The translations under genes were made by a program, and so were the position numbers. This document shows positions 8,843 through 21,271 of a DNA stretch of 21,440 bases, one piece after another (within the stretch, counting starts at the first letter, position 1; each line of letters begins with the position of its first letter). Source of the stretch: JACKBJ01 sp964549495 (GTDB taxonomy: Bacteria; Chloroflexota; Anaerolineae; Epilineales; Epilineaceae); NCBI GenBank assembly GCA_964549495.1, contig CAZJWJ010000093.1, forward strand, positions 1-21,440, written 5' to 3'. The notes beneath the pieces are model-generated. The model did no database searches. It had not been told where the DNA came from and saw only the letters and a program-made list of their open reading frames with translations.

Positions 8843-10714
8843 GTGGCTGGAGATCGGTTGCGAGCAGACAGCCAGCCTCGGACCGCCCGGTCCGGCAGCC
8901 GGAAGCTGCGACTGGCCCTTGGCCTATCGATCGGCCTGGCGATGCTGGCCATGCTTCGGGCGAATCGGTCGCCGGAGCTTCCCCTAGCCTCACCCGAGCC
9001 CTTGGCCGTGGCCACCAGCACGGCCCGACCGAGCGCCACGCCCGTGCCCTGGCGCGAGGGCGTGGTGGCCATGAGCGCGCGCTCGGAAGGCGGAGCCCGG
9101 ATCTTGCTGGCCGATCTGCGGGCGCCGATGGACGCGCCACGGCAGCTTTCTTCCGAGCTCTTCGACGAGGTCGGCGGCCTCGACTGGTCACCGGATGGCG
9201 CCTGGCTGGCCTTTGCCGCCCGACGCGACGGCAACTGGGATCTCTACCGCATCGCCCGCGAGGGTGGAGCCGCCCAGCGCCTCACCGAGCATCCTGGCTA
9301 CGATGCTGCTCCAGCCTACGCGCCGGCCGGTCGCGCGCTGGCCTTCGAGTCCTATCGTGACGGCGATTGGGAGATCTATCGGCTCGAACTGGGGCCCGCT
9401 GGCGCCGCGGCGCCGCCCCAGCGCCTCACCCGGCGCGACGGGGCGGATCTAGAGCCCACCTGGCTCACCGCCGACCAAGTTCTCTGGTCCAGCTGGGAGG
9501 ACCGGAGATTCGCCCTGGCCGGCCAGCCCGCCCTGCAAGCCGATCGGAAGGCCGCCGACGGCCTGGCCTCGGCCCTGGGCGCCTTTGCGATCCCGTTCAT
9601 CGAGGTGGAGGGTGACCTGCATGGGCCGCGGGTCTCGCCGGCCGGCGACCATCTGGCGGTCATCGAACGGGCGACCACGCGCCAGACCTTGCGGCTCCTG
9701 GAGCTGGGCCGGTCGGCATCGCCGGTGGCGCGCAACCTGCCGATCAGCGCCGACGTGCGCGCCTTCGCCTGGTCGCCCGGTGGGGACGCCCTGGTGATCG
9801 CCTCCGAAGAACGGAGGGCGCTGGCGATCGAGGCCGCCGGTCGCGACGGGCGCGATCGCCTGCGCTTGGCCACGCTGCCGGACGAGGCCAGCACCGATCT
9901 GGCCTGGACGGCCGGCCCGATGCCGGCTGGACTGCCCGAATGGACACGCCCGACGGAACTGGTGCCCGCCTCGTCCGACCCGGAGCTGCGGGCCGGCCTG
10001 GCCCGGTTGCCGGGCGTCGACGCACCCGGTGCCCGACTGAACGCGGCGCTCGTCCAGGACTACGAGGCCATGCGCGCCGAGCTGCGCGAGGACTTGGGCA
10101 TCGACTTTCTCGGCCAGCTCTCGGACATGTGGCGCCCCTTGGGCTTCACCGGCTCCAGCTTCTTCAGCTGGCACAAGACCGGCCGGGCCTTCGACATCGC
10201 CATGGACTTCCGCTCGCCTTCCGGGGGCACCGGCATGGTCATCCTGCGCGAGACCGGCGGTCGCACCCGCTGGCGCATCTTCCTGCGCGCCGCGGCCCAG
10301 GACGGCAGCGTCGGCGCCCCGCTACGGCAGCCCGGTTGGGACTTCTATGCCCGCCATGGCGGCGATCCGCAAGCCGAGCGCGAAGGCGGAGAGCGCAGAG
10401 GGGCGATCCCGGCCGGCTACTACGTCGACTTCACGGCCGTCGCGGCGCGCTACGGCTGGCATCGCATCCCGGCCATCAGCCGGCCGGGCTTCGACTGGCG
10501 CGAGGACTGGGACGCGATCGAGTTCTGGCATTTCGAGCGTCGCGACAGGCTGAGCTGGTTCGAGGCCGCGCGCCAAGCCTACGACGACGAGATGCTCGCG
10601 TCCGAGCTCAACGCGGAGCGACTGCGAGAGCTCGGCCAGACCGGCCGCGGATACGGTCGGGCCGGCGTGCCCTTCGATCTGGGCTCGAAGGGCGATTCGG
10701 ACCCGGGCTCGTAG
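8843..10714 (+). CDS. Membrane-anchored TolB-like propeller fused to an M15 (LAS) peptidase domain
   Basis: The 623-residue protein starts at GTG 8843, with AAGGG 7 nt upstream and overlapping the end of glnS. Residues about 20-39 form one hydrophobic anchor, followed by a Pro/Ala/Ser/Thr linker. Residues about 75-370 carry PD40/TolB-type repeats (DWSPDGAWLAFAARRDGNWDLYRI and similar), suggesting a beta-propeller facing outside. The C-terminal part shows the zinc signature of M15 peptidases: SWHKTGRAFD fits SxHxxGxAxD (H444, D451), and EFWHFE supplies the base E560 and third ligand H563. Known M15 enzymes are D-Ala-D-Ala or L-Ala-D-Glu peptidases acting on peptidoglycan, so a wall- or peptide-trimming role is plausible. 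The real substrate is unknown, and Chloroflexota-type envelopes are unusual. The tail after about 590 looks disordered. Confidence 0.82.
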   Translation: MAGDRLRADSQPRTARSGSRKLRLALGLSIGLAMLAMLRANRSPELPLASPEPLAVATSTARPSATPVPWREGVVAMSARSEGGARILLADLRAPMDAPRQLSSELFDEVGGLDWSPDGAWLAFAARRDGNWDLYRIAREGGAAQRLTEHPGYDAAPAYAPAGRALAFESYRDGDWEIYRLELGPAGAAAPPQRLTRRDGADLEPTWLTADQVLWSSWEDRRFALAGQPALQADRKAADGLASALGAFAIPFIEVEGDLHGPRVSPAGDHLAVIERATTRQTLRLLELGRSASPVARNLPISADVRAFAWSPGGDALVIASEERRALAIEAAGRDGRDRLRLATLPDEASTDLAWTAGPMPAGLPEWTRPTELVPASSDPELRAGLARLPGVDAPGARLNAALVQDYEAMRAELREDLGIDFLGQLSDMWRPLGFTGSSFFSWHKTGRAFDIAMDFRSPSGGTGMVILRETGGRTRWRIFLRAAAQDGSVGAPLRQPGWDFYARHGGDPQAEREGGERRGAIPAGYYVDFTAVAARYGWHRIPAISRPGFDWREDWDAIEFWHFERRDRLSWFEAARQAYDDEMLASELNAERLRELGQTGRGYGRAGVPFDLGSKGDSDPGS

Positions 10715-10730
10715 ACCGGACGCCGAGCGC

Positions 10731-11480
10731 TCAGCCGCCCTTCTTGACCATGGCGCGCAGGTATTCTCGGCGCATGATGCCGATGTCGCGGATCGGGATG
10801 CCCTTGGGACAGACGGCCTCGCATTCGCCGTGGTTCGAGCAGTCTCCGAAGCCCTCGTCGTCCATTTGCTCGACCATGCGCACAACGCGGCGCTCGCGCT
10901 CGGCCTGGCCTTGGGGCAGATGGCTGTACTGGGCGATCTTGGCGGCGGTGAAGAGCGAGGCCGAAGCGTTGGGGCAGGCGGCCACGCAGGCGCCGCAGCC
11001 GATGCAGACCGCGGCGTCCATGGCGGCGTCGGCATCGTCCTTGGGCACCAGGATGTCGTTGGCGTCCGGCGCCGAGCCGGTGTTGACCGAGATGTAGCCG
11101 CCGGCGGCCATGATGCGGTCGAAGGCCGAGCGGTCGACCACCAGGTCCTTGATGACCGGGAAGGCGCCGGCCCGCCAGGGCTCGATGGTGATCGTCGCGC
11201 CATCCTCGAAGGCCCGCATGCGCAGCTCGCAGGTAGTGGTCAGGAGCTTGTGGCCGTGGGCCACGCCGTCGATGACCAATCCGCAGGTGCCGCAGATGCC
11301 CTCGCGGCAGTCGCTGTCGAAGGCCACCGGCTCGCGCCCCTCGCGGCTCAGCTGCTCGTTGAGCAAGTCGAGGACCTCGAGGATGGACATGTCGGATTGG
11401 ATGTCGTCGATGCCGTAGTGCTCGAGCTGACCTTGGGCTTCCGGGCCGGTCTGGCGCCAGATCCGAAGCGTGAAGTTCAT
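10731..11480 (-). CDS. sdhB: Succinate dehydrogenase iron-sulfur subunit
   Basis: Carries electrons from the flavoprotein to the membrane heme/quinone site. In 249 residues all three cluster sites are complete. The [2Fe-2S] site is CREGICGTC plus a later Cys (C58, C63, C66, C84). The [4Fe-4S] site is C159, C162, C165 and C224. The [3Fe-4S] site is C169, C214 and C220. It is the last gene of sdhCAB, 16 bp after sdhA, with a GGGG-type ribosome-binding site. Its stop lies 16 bp from the convergent stop of the propeller-peptidase gene, with only the 8-bp palindrome GAGCGCTC between, so transcripts from the two strands may overlap. Confidence 0.97.
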   Translation of the reverse strand: MNFTLRIWRQTGPEAQGQLEHYGIDDIQSDMSILEVLDLLNEQLSREGREPVAFDSDCREGICGTCGLVIDGVAHGHKLLTTTCELRMRAFEDGATITIEPWRAGAFPVIKDLVVDRSAFDRIMAAGGYISVNTGSAPDANDILVPKDDADAAMDAAVCIGCGACVAACPNASASLFTAAKIAQYSHLPQGQAERERRVVRMVEQMDDEGFGDCSNHGECEAVCPKGIPIRDIGIMRREYLRAMVKKGG

Positions 11481-11496
11481 GTTGGTCCCCGTTTGC

Positions 11497-13427
<1,931 letters not shown>

Positions 13428-13431
<4 letters not shown>

Positions 13432-14147
13432 CGCATGCCTCCGATGGCGGCGGCCGAGGCGGCCGGGTCGACGAAGAAGTAGATGTAGAGCGGCAGGATG
13501 ATGAAGCCCAGCGCCAACAGGGCTCCCACGAAGAGGGCGGCCGTGTAGGCCAGCGGCAGCAGCTTGCGGCTGAGCCCGCCCAGCGACTGGATCATGCTCC
13601 AGACCCCGTGGCGCAGGTGCAGGCCCAGGAAGAGCATCGAGAGCACGTAGGCCCCCACGACCAGCGGCTCCTGGAACTCGGCGACCACCAAGCGATAGAG
13701 GTCCCGCGACGGTTCGCCGTGGACCAGGGTGGTGTACTCCGGCCCGAACTTGAAGTGTCGCACGTGCAGCACCACGAAGACGAGCAGGAAGATCCCCGAG
13801 ATGGCCATGCTGCGGCTGGCGGCGGTCTTCCGACTCGGCGAGCCGGCATCACCGCGGACGACATAGCCCTTCGGACGCCCCAGGCGCCGGCTCATCGCCA
13901 CGCGCAAGCCGCTGACGATATGCAGCAGGAAGAAGCCGATCAGGCCCATCTCGGCCAGGATGACGAACCAGCCGTGGCCCAGATGGTGCAGGAAGTAGGT
14001 GTACTCGTTGAAGGCCTCGGCGCCGATCAGCAGCGTCAGGTTGCCGATGAGGTGGGTGATGACGAAGCCGACCAGGCCCAGTCCCGTGATGCCGGTGATC
14101 AGCTTCTTGCCGACCGAAGACCATGCCATGGCACCGATGGTTGGCAT
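13428..14147 (-). CDS. sdhC: Succinate dehydrogenase cytochrome b subunit (single-subunit anchor)
   Basis: Membrane anchor that passes electrons to quinone. The 239 residues form five hydrophobic segments, as in the B. subtilis/Wolinella-type anchor that replaces separate SdhC and SdhD; no sdhD is present. Histidines H32, H76, H128 (or H131) and H177 (or H180) are placed like the four axial ligands of a diheme cytochrome b. The start at 14147 (MPTIGAMAWSS) is chosen because AAGGAG lies 6 nt upstream; an ATG 28 codons earlier lacks a ribosome-binding site. First gene of sdhCAB, overlapping sdhA by 4 bp. A diheme type-B anchor usually pairs with menaquinone, which is inference here. Confidence 0.93.
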
Positions 14148-14215
14148 GCGATGCTCCTTGATGTGGCGAACTGCGTCGACGAGGGCAGATCGACTTGCCG
14201 TGCGACGACCGGTTG

Positions 14216-14243
14216 GCGCCGCGGAATGCACTCGTCGCGGCGC
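14216..14243 (-). repeat. Hairpin at the predicted 5' end of the sdhCAB mRNA
   Basis: Perfect 8-bp all-GC stem: GCGCCGCG at 14216-14223 pairs with CGCGGCGC at 14236-14243, enclosing a 12-nt loop. With the predicted transcription start near 14245, the stem would lie at the extreme 5' end of the sdhCAB transcript, a position known to protect mRNAs from 5'-end-dependent decay. About 68 nt separate it from the sdhC start codon. Confidence 0.5.
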
Positions 14244-14251
14244 AGCCTCCC

Positions 14252-14280
14252 ATTAACGGCCCGGGCGCGCAAAATGTCAA
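14252..14280 (-). promoter_or_regulatory. Sigma-70-like promoter for sdhCAB
   Basis: Minus strand: perfect -35 TTGACA at 14275-14280, a 17-bp spacer, then GTTAAT (4/6) at 14252-14257. It lies 26 bp after the metH stop, in an AT-rich patch that stands out from the surroundings. This makes sdhCAB a separate transcription unit from metH. Called by eye. Confidence 0.55.
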
Positions 14281-14305
14281 TGCAGATCTGGTCAAAGATG
14301 ATCCT

Positions 14306-18025
<3,720 letters not shown>

Positions 18026-18065
18026 GCGGCACCTCCGGCATGACGGTGACCTGACGGCCTGGCGA

Positions 18066-18082
18066 GCTTGCGATCAGCAAGC
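18066..18082. repeat. Palindrome at the metH promoter
   Basis: Perfect inverted repeat GCTTGC-GATCA-GCAAGC (6-bp arms, 5-bp centre). It overlaps three bases of the proposed -10 and covers the proposed start site near 18073, so it could be a repressor operator or a hairpin at the 5' end of the transcript. Confidence 0.45.
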
Positions 18083-18088
18083 ATAGCA
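18080..18088 (-). promoter_or_regulatory. Extended -10 promoter candidate for metH
   Basis: Minus strand reads TGC-TATGCT, an extended -10 with 4/6 match to TATAAT. No recognisable -35 is present. Transcription would start near 18073, giving a leader of about 48 nt with the GGAGG site. Read-through from mutS is an alternative source of transcript. Confidence 0.35.
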
Positions 18089-18120
18089 GGTGATGTGCCG
18101 CCGAGGGCCAGGGTCAGCGT

Positions 18121-18152
18121 CCGGCCAGGCGAAGGCGGCCGGCCGAAGGCGG
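18121..18152. repeat. GC-rich direct and inverted repeats in the mutS-metH gap
   Basis: CGAAGGCGG occurs twice at a 14-bp period (18130-18138 and 18144-18152). CCGGCC at 18121-18126 can pair with GGCCGG at 18137-18142. It sits just after the mutS stop (minus strand) and could end or trim the mutS transcript, but there is no T-run. Confidence 0.35.
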
Positions 18153-18180
18153 GAAGGATCGCGCCCTGCGAGGCCGGCGA

Positions 18181-20955
18181 TCAGGACGAGCGGTGGGCCT
18201 CGCGTCGCAGCTCGTAGAGCAGGCTGAGCGCCTCCAGGGGCGTCAGCTGGTCGAGGTCCAGCCGGCGCAGGCGCTCGAGCAGCGGGTCCTCAACCCGGGC
18301 CGGCGCCAAGAGCGGCAGCTGACCGTCGGGCTCGGCCGGGCGGCCGGTCGCGCTCTGCAGGGGCAGTTCGCCCTCGCGCTCGAGGCGCTCGAGGATGGTC
18401 CAGGCTCGGGCGACGACCGCCGGCGGGAGGCCGGCCAGCTCGGCCACGTGGATGCCGTAGCTCCGGTCGGCGGCTCCTGGCCGCAGCTCGTGAAGGAAGG
18501 CGATTCCCGCCTCGGACTCGGCCACGGCCAAGTGCAGGTTGCGCACGCGCGGGAGGAGATCGGCCAGGGCCGTCAGTTCGTGATAGTGGGTGGCGAACAG
18601 GGTGCGCGCGCGCAGATCCGGATGGTTGTGGATATGCTCGATGACCGCCCAGGCGATGGACATGCCGTCGTAGGTGCTGGTCCCCCGTCCCAGCTCGTCC
18701 AGCACGATCAGGCTGCGCGGCGAGGCGTGGTGGAGGATGTTGGCCGTCTCGACCATCTCGACCATGAAGGTGCTCTGGCCGGCGGCGATCTCGTCCTGGG
18801 CGCCGATGCGGGTGAAGATCCGGTCGACCAGGCCGATGCGGGCCGACTCGGCGGGCACGAAGGAGCCGATCTGGGCCATCAGGCAGATCAGCGCGGCCTG
18901 GCGGCCGACGGTGCTCTTGCCTGCCATGTTCGGCCCGGTCAAGAGGATGATCTGCCCCTCGTCGATCTCGAGGTCGTTGGGTACGAAGGGCCGGCCGGCC
19001 TGCAGGCGCTCGACGACCGGATGTCGCCCGGAGCGGATCGACAGGCTCGGCCCCTCGGACAGCCGAGGTCGCCGGTAGCGGCCGAGCTCGGCCGCCTCGG
19101 CCAGGCTGCACAGGGCGTCGAGACGGGCCGCGTCGGCGGCCGCCTCCAGCACCAGCCCGGCCTGACCCGCGATCTGCTCGACCAGGCCCTCGAAGCAGTC
19201 GCGCTCCAAGGCCACGATGCGCTCCTCGGCCTGCAGGAGCTCGGCCTCTCGCTCCTCGAGCTCCGGCGTCACGTAGCGCTCGCCGCTGGTCAGGGTCTGC
19301 TTGCGCTGGTAATCCTCCGGCACGCGATCGGCGGCCGACTTGGGCACCTGCAGGTAGTAACCGAAGACCTTGTTGAAGCCGACCTTCAGGCTCTGGATGC
19401 CGCTGCGCTCGCGCTCGGATGCCTCCAGGCCGGCGATCCAATCACGCGCCTCGGCCACCGAGTCGTGGATGGCGTCCAAGCCGGCCGAATGCCCGCGACG
19501 GATGACGCCCGGCAGGCCCAGCGTGGCCGGCGTATCGGGGTCGATGGCCGCCTGGATCGAGCGGGCCAGGGGCAGCACCACCTGCCGGCAGAGCGCGCGG
19601 AGCTCGCCCGCCCCGTCCGCTTCGGCTCCGGTACCGACCGGCTGGCCGGCATCCAGGGCTTCGGCGAGCCGGGCGGCGATCTCCGGAACTCGCTCCAAGC
19701 CCGAGGCCAAGCGCAAGAGCTCGCGCGGGCCGGCATAGCCGGCGACCAGGCGGTTGATCGAGCGCTCCAGGTCTCCTAGCTGGCCGATCATGTCGCGCAG
19801 GTCGGCACGCAGCGCGCCCTGCTCGAGCAGGGTCTCCACGGCATCCAGCCGGTCCTCGATGCGCGCCGGGTCGAGCAGCGGCGCATCGAGCCAGGCGCGC
19901 AGCCGGCGGGCGCCCATCGGCGAACGCGTCTCGTCCAAGACCGCCAGCAGGCTGGCCTTGCGCGGGTCGCCGCGCAGGCTGTCGGTGATCTCGAGGTTGC
20001 GCCGGGTCGCTGCATCCAACTGCATGTGATCCCGGCCCGAGTAGGTCGACAGGCCGGTGATCTGCCGGGCCGCGGCACGCTGGGTCTCGGCGACATAGGA
20101 CAGGACGGCCCCGGCCGCCGCCGCGGCGGCGGCCTGGTCCTGGCAGCCGTAGGCCTCGAGGCTGCTGCTGCCGAAATGCTCCAGCAGCGCCCGCTCGGCG
20201 TTCTCGGGGTCGAAGCGCCAGGCCGCATAGGGCAAGAGCGCGCAGCGGTGGCCCATCTGCCCGAGTCGCTCGCCCAGCGCGGTGGCGGCGTCGACATCCG
20301 GCTCTCGGTCGGGGAAGATCAGCTCGGCCGGCCGCAAGCGCAGCAGCTCGTCGAGGGCCTGACGCTGGGCATCGTCACCCGACCATTGGGTGGTCCGAAA
20401 GTGACCGGTGCTCACCTCGGCGTGCGCCAGTCCGATCTGCGGTCCTCGCCTCACCAGGGCGGCCAGGAAGTTCGGCCGGCCCGCATCCAGGAGGTCGCCC
20501 TCGACCAAGGTGCCCGGCGTGACCACGCGCACCACCTCGCGCTGCATGATCTTGCTCGAACGCGATGTCGAGGATGCCTCCGCCGGCTGGTCGCCGGCAG
20601 CGGATCTCGGGGCGCCGCCATCGACCGAGTCTCGCCGGCTCGACCGGCTCATGCGCGAGCGCTTCTCTGGACTGCCTTCCTCGCCGACCTGCTCGACGAT
20701 GGCCACCTTCTGCCCGGCCCTGACCATCTGGGCGATGTAGCCGTCGACCGCATGATAGGGAACGCCGGCCATGGGCGCCCGTTCGCCCTTCTTGACCGGC
20801 CGGCTGGTCAGGACCACGTCGCAGATCTCGGCCACTCGGGCGGCGTCCTCGTTGAAGGCCTCGTAGAAGTCGCCGAGCCGAAAGAGGATCAAGCAGTCGG
20901 GGTGCTGGCGCTTGATGGCCGACCACTGGCGCATCATCGGGGTCTGGGCGGGCAT
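18181..20955 (-). CDS. mutS: DNA mismatch repair protein MutS
   Basis: Recognises mismatches and small loops and recruits MutL. The 924-residue protein has the mismatch-reading motif GDFYEAF (F30, E32), TSRPVKKGERAPMAGVPYHA, then VTPGT entering domain II. The C-terminal ATPase shows Walker A GPNMAGKST (674-682, K680), DELGRGTSTYDG and ATHYHEL. This full domain set indicates MutS1, not MutS2. Between EQVGEEGSPEK and REVVRVVTPGT lies a Ser/Arg-rich, probably disordered insert of about 35 residues (96-135). The start at 20955 (MPAQTPMMRQ) fits the family. An upstream in-frame extension to 21183 is rejected because it crosses a near-consensus promoter and shows no homology. There is no Shine-Dalgarno before the ATG. 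No mutL is present in the window. Confidence 0.97.
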   Translation of the reverse strand: MPAQTPMMRQWSAIKRQHPDCLILFRLGDFYEAFNEDAARVAEICDVVLTSRPVKKGERAPMAGVPYHAVDGYIAQMVRAGQKVAIVEQVGEEGSPEKRSRMSRSSRRDSVDGGAPRSAAGDQPAEASSTSRSSKIMQREVVRVVTPGTLVEGDLLDAGRPNFLAALVRRGPQIGLAHAEVSTGHFRTTQWSGDDAQRQALDELLRLRPAELIFPDREPDVDAATALGERLGQMGHRCALLPYAAWRFDPENAERALLEHFGSSSLEAYGCQDQAAAAAAAGAVLSYVAETQRAAARQITGLSTYSGRDHMQLDAATRRNLEITDSLRGDPRKASLLAVLDETRSPMGARRLRAWLDAPLLDPARIEDRLDAVETLLEQGALRADLRDMIGQLGDLERSINRLVAGYAGPRELLRLASGLERVPEIAARLAEALDAGQPVGTGAEADGAGELRALCRQVVLPLARSIQAAIDPDTPATLGLPGVIRRGHSAGLDAIHDSVAEARDWIAGLEASERERSGIQSLKVGFNKVFGYYLQVPKSAADRVPEDYQRKQTLTSGERYVTPELEEREAELLQAEERIVALERDCFEGLVEQIAGQAGLVLEAAADAARLDALCSLAEAAELGRYRRPRLSEGPSLSIRSGRHPVVERLQAGRPFVPNDLEIDEGQIILLTGPNMAGKSTVGRQAALICLMAQIGSFVPAESARIGLVDRIFTRIGAQDEIAAGQSTFMVEMVETANILHHASPRSLIVLDELGRGTSTYDGMSIAWAVIEHIHNHPDLRARTLFATHYHELTALADLLPRVRNLHLAVAESEAGIAFLHELRPGAADRSYGIHVAELAGLPPAVVARAWTILERLEREGELPLQSATGRPAEPDGQLPLLAPARVEDPLLERLRRLDLDQLTPLEALSLLYELRREAHRSS

Positions 20956-20963
20956 GGCGGGCG

Positions 20964-20993
20964 AGTATAGCCGAGCCGGTCGAAGGATCACAA
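20964..20993 (-). promoter_or_regulatory. Sigma-70-like promoter for mutS (leaderless layout)
   Basis: Minus strand: TTGTGA (4/6) at 20988-20993, 18-bp spacer, TATACT (5/6) at 20964-20969. Only 8 nt separate the -10 from the mutS ATG, so transcription should start at or within a base or two of the start codon. This agrees with the absence of a ribosome-binding site. Confidence 0.6.
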
Positions 20994-21047
20994 GCGCCCG
21001 GAACCGCGACTTCGATGCCCTCCTTGGCGCTGGATGGCCGGCCGATA

Positions 21048-21062
21048 CTACCAAAGTGGTAG
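21048..21062. promoter_or_regulatory. Upstream palindrome, putative activator site
   Basis: Perfect inverted repeat CTACCA-AAG-TGGTAG. Its centre (21055) lies about 74 bp before the predicted plus-strand transcription start and about three helical turns from the next palindrome. The binding protein is unknown. Confidence 0.45.
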
Positions 21063-21080
21063 GCTCGAAGGGCTCCGATT

Positions 21081-21092
21081 CTCCTAGCGGAG
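21081..21092. promoter_or_regulatory. Promoter-proximal palindrome, putative activator site
   Basis: Inverted repeat CTCC-TAGC-GGAG, centred about 42 bp before the predicted plus-strand start, the usual place for an activator that touches RNA polymerase. The arms are short, so chance occurrence is possible. Confidence 0.35.
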
Positions 21093-21116
21093 GATGTGCT
21101 GAAGGAGCGCGGCCCC

Positions 21117-21122
21117 TAGACT
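21117..21122 (+). promoter_or_regulatory. -10 box candidate for the secreted protein gene
   Basis: TAGACT (4/6 match to TATAAT) with no recognisable -35 17 bp upstream (ATGTGC there). Transcription would start near 21129 and give a leader of about 143 nt. The missing -35 fits an activator-dependent promoter using the palindromes upstream. Confidence 0.35.
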
Positions 21123-21210
21123 GTCGAGCACGATCTCCGACATCGCCGCACCGCGAGATCGAAGGTCGGTCGGAGCGACACACGAAAACGCCTCACCTCA
21201 GTCGCCCGCC

Positions 21211-21228
21211 AGACCGCCCCGGCGGTCT
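21211..21228 (+). repeat. Hairpin in the leader of the secreted protein gene
   Basis: AGACCGC-CCCG-GCGGTCT, a perfect 7-bp stem with a 4-nt loop, about 43 nt before the ATG. A smaller inverted repeat (CGGA-CGGG-TCCG) follows at 21229-21240. Further upstream, CGATCTC (21131-21137) can pair with GAGATCG (21155-21161), while the overlapping CTCCGAC (21135-21141) can instead pair with GTCGGAG (21169-21175). Confidence 0.4.
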
Positions 21229-21271
21229 CGGACGGGTCCGAAGTCAAACGATCACAGTGGAGAAACACACG

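Larger units (their letters stand above)
20956..21271. other. Divergent intergenic region, mutS / secreted protein
   Basis: This 316-bp gap contains the mutS promoter (20964-20993), two palindromes (21048-21062 and 21081-21092), a plus-strand -10 candidate (21117-21122) and a leader of about 140 nt rich in inverted repeats. No gene is supported inside it. Confidence 0.6.

Noticed and set aside
18026..18180. Cobalamin or SAM riboswitch before metH
   Set aside because: Only 155 bp are available, and none of the conserved cores I know (such as the B12 box) can be read there.
20956..21183. N-terminal extension of MutS by 76 residues
   Set aside because: The extra residues are not MutS-like and the stretch contains a near-consensus promoter directly before the family-consistent ATG.
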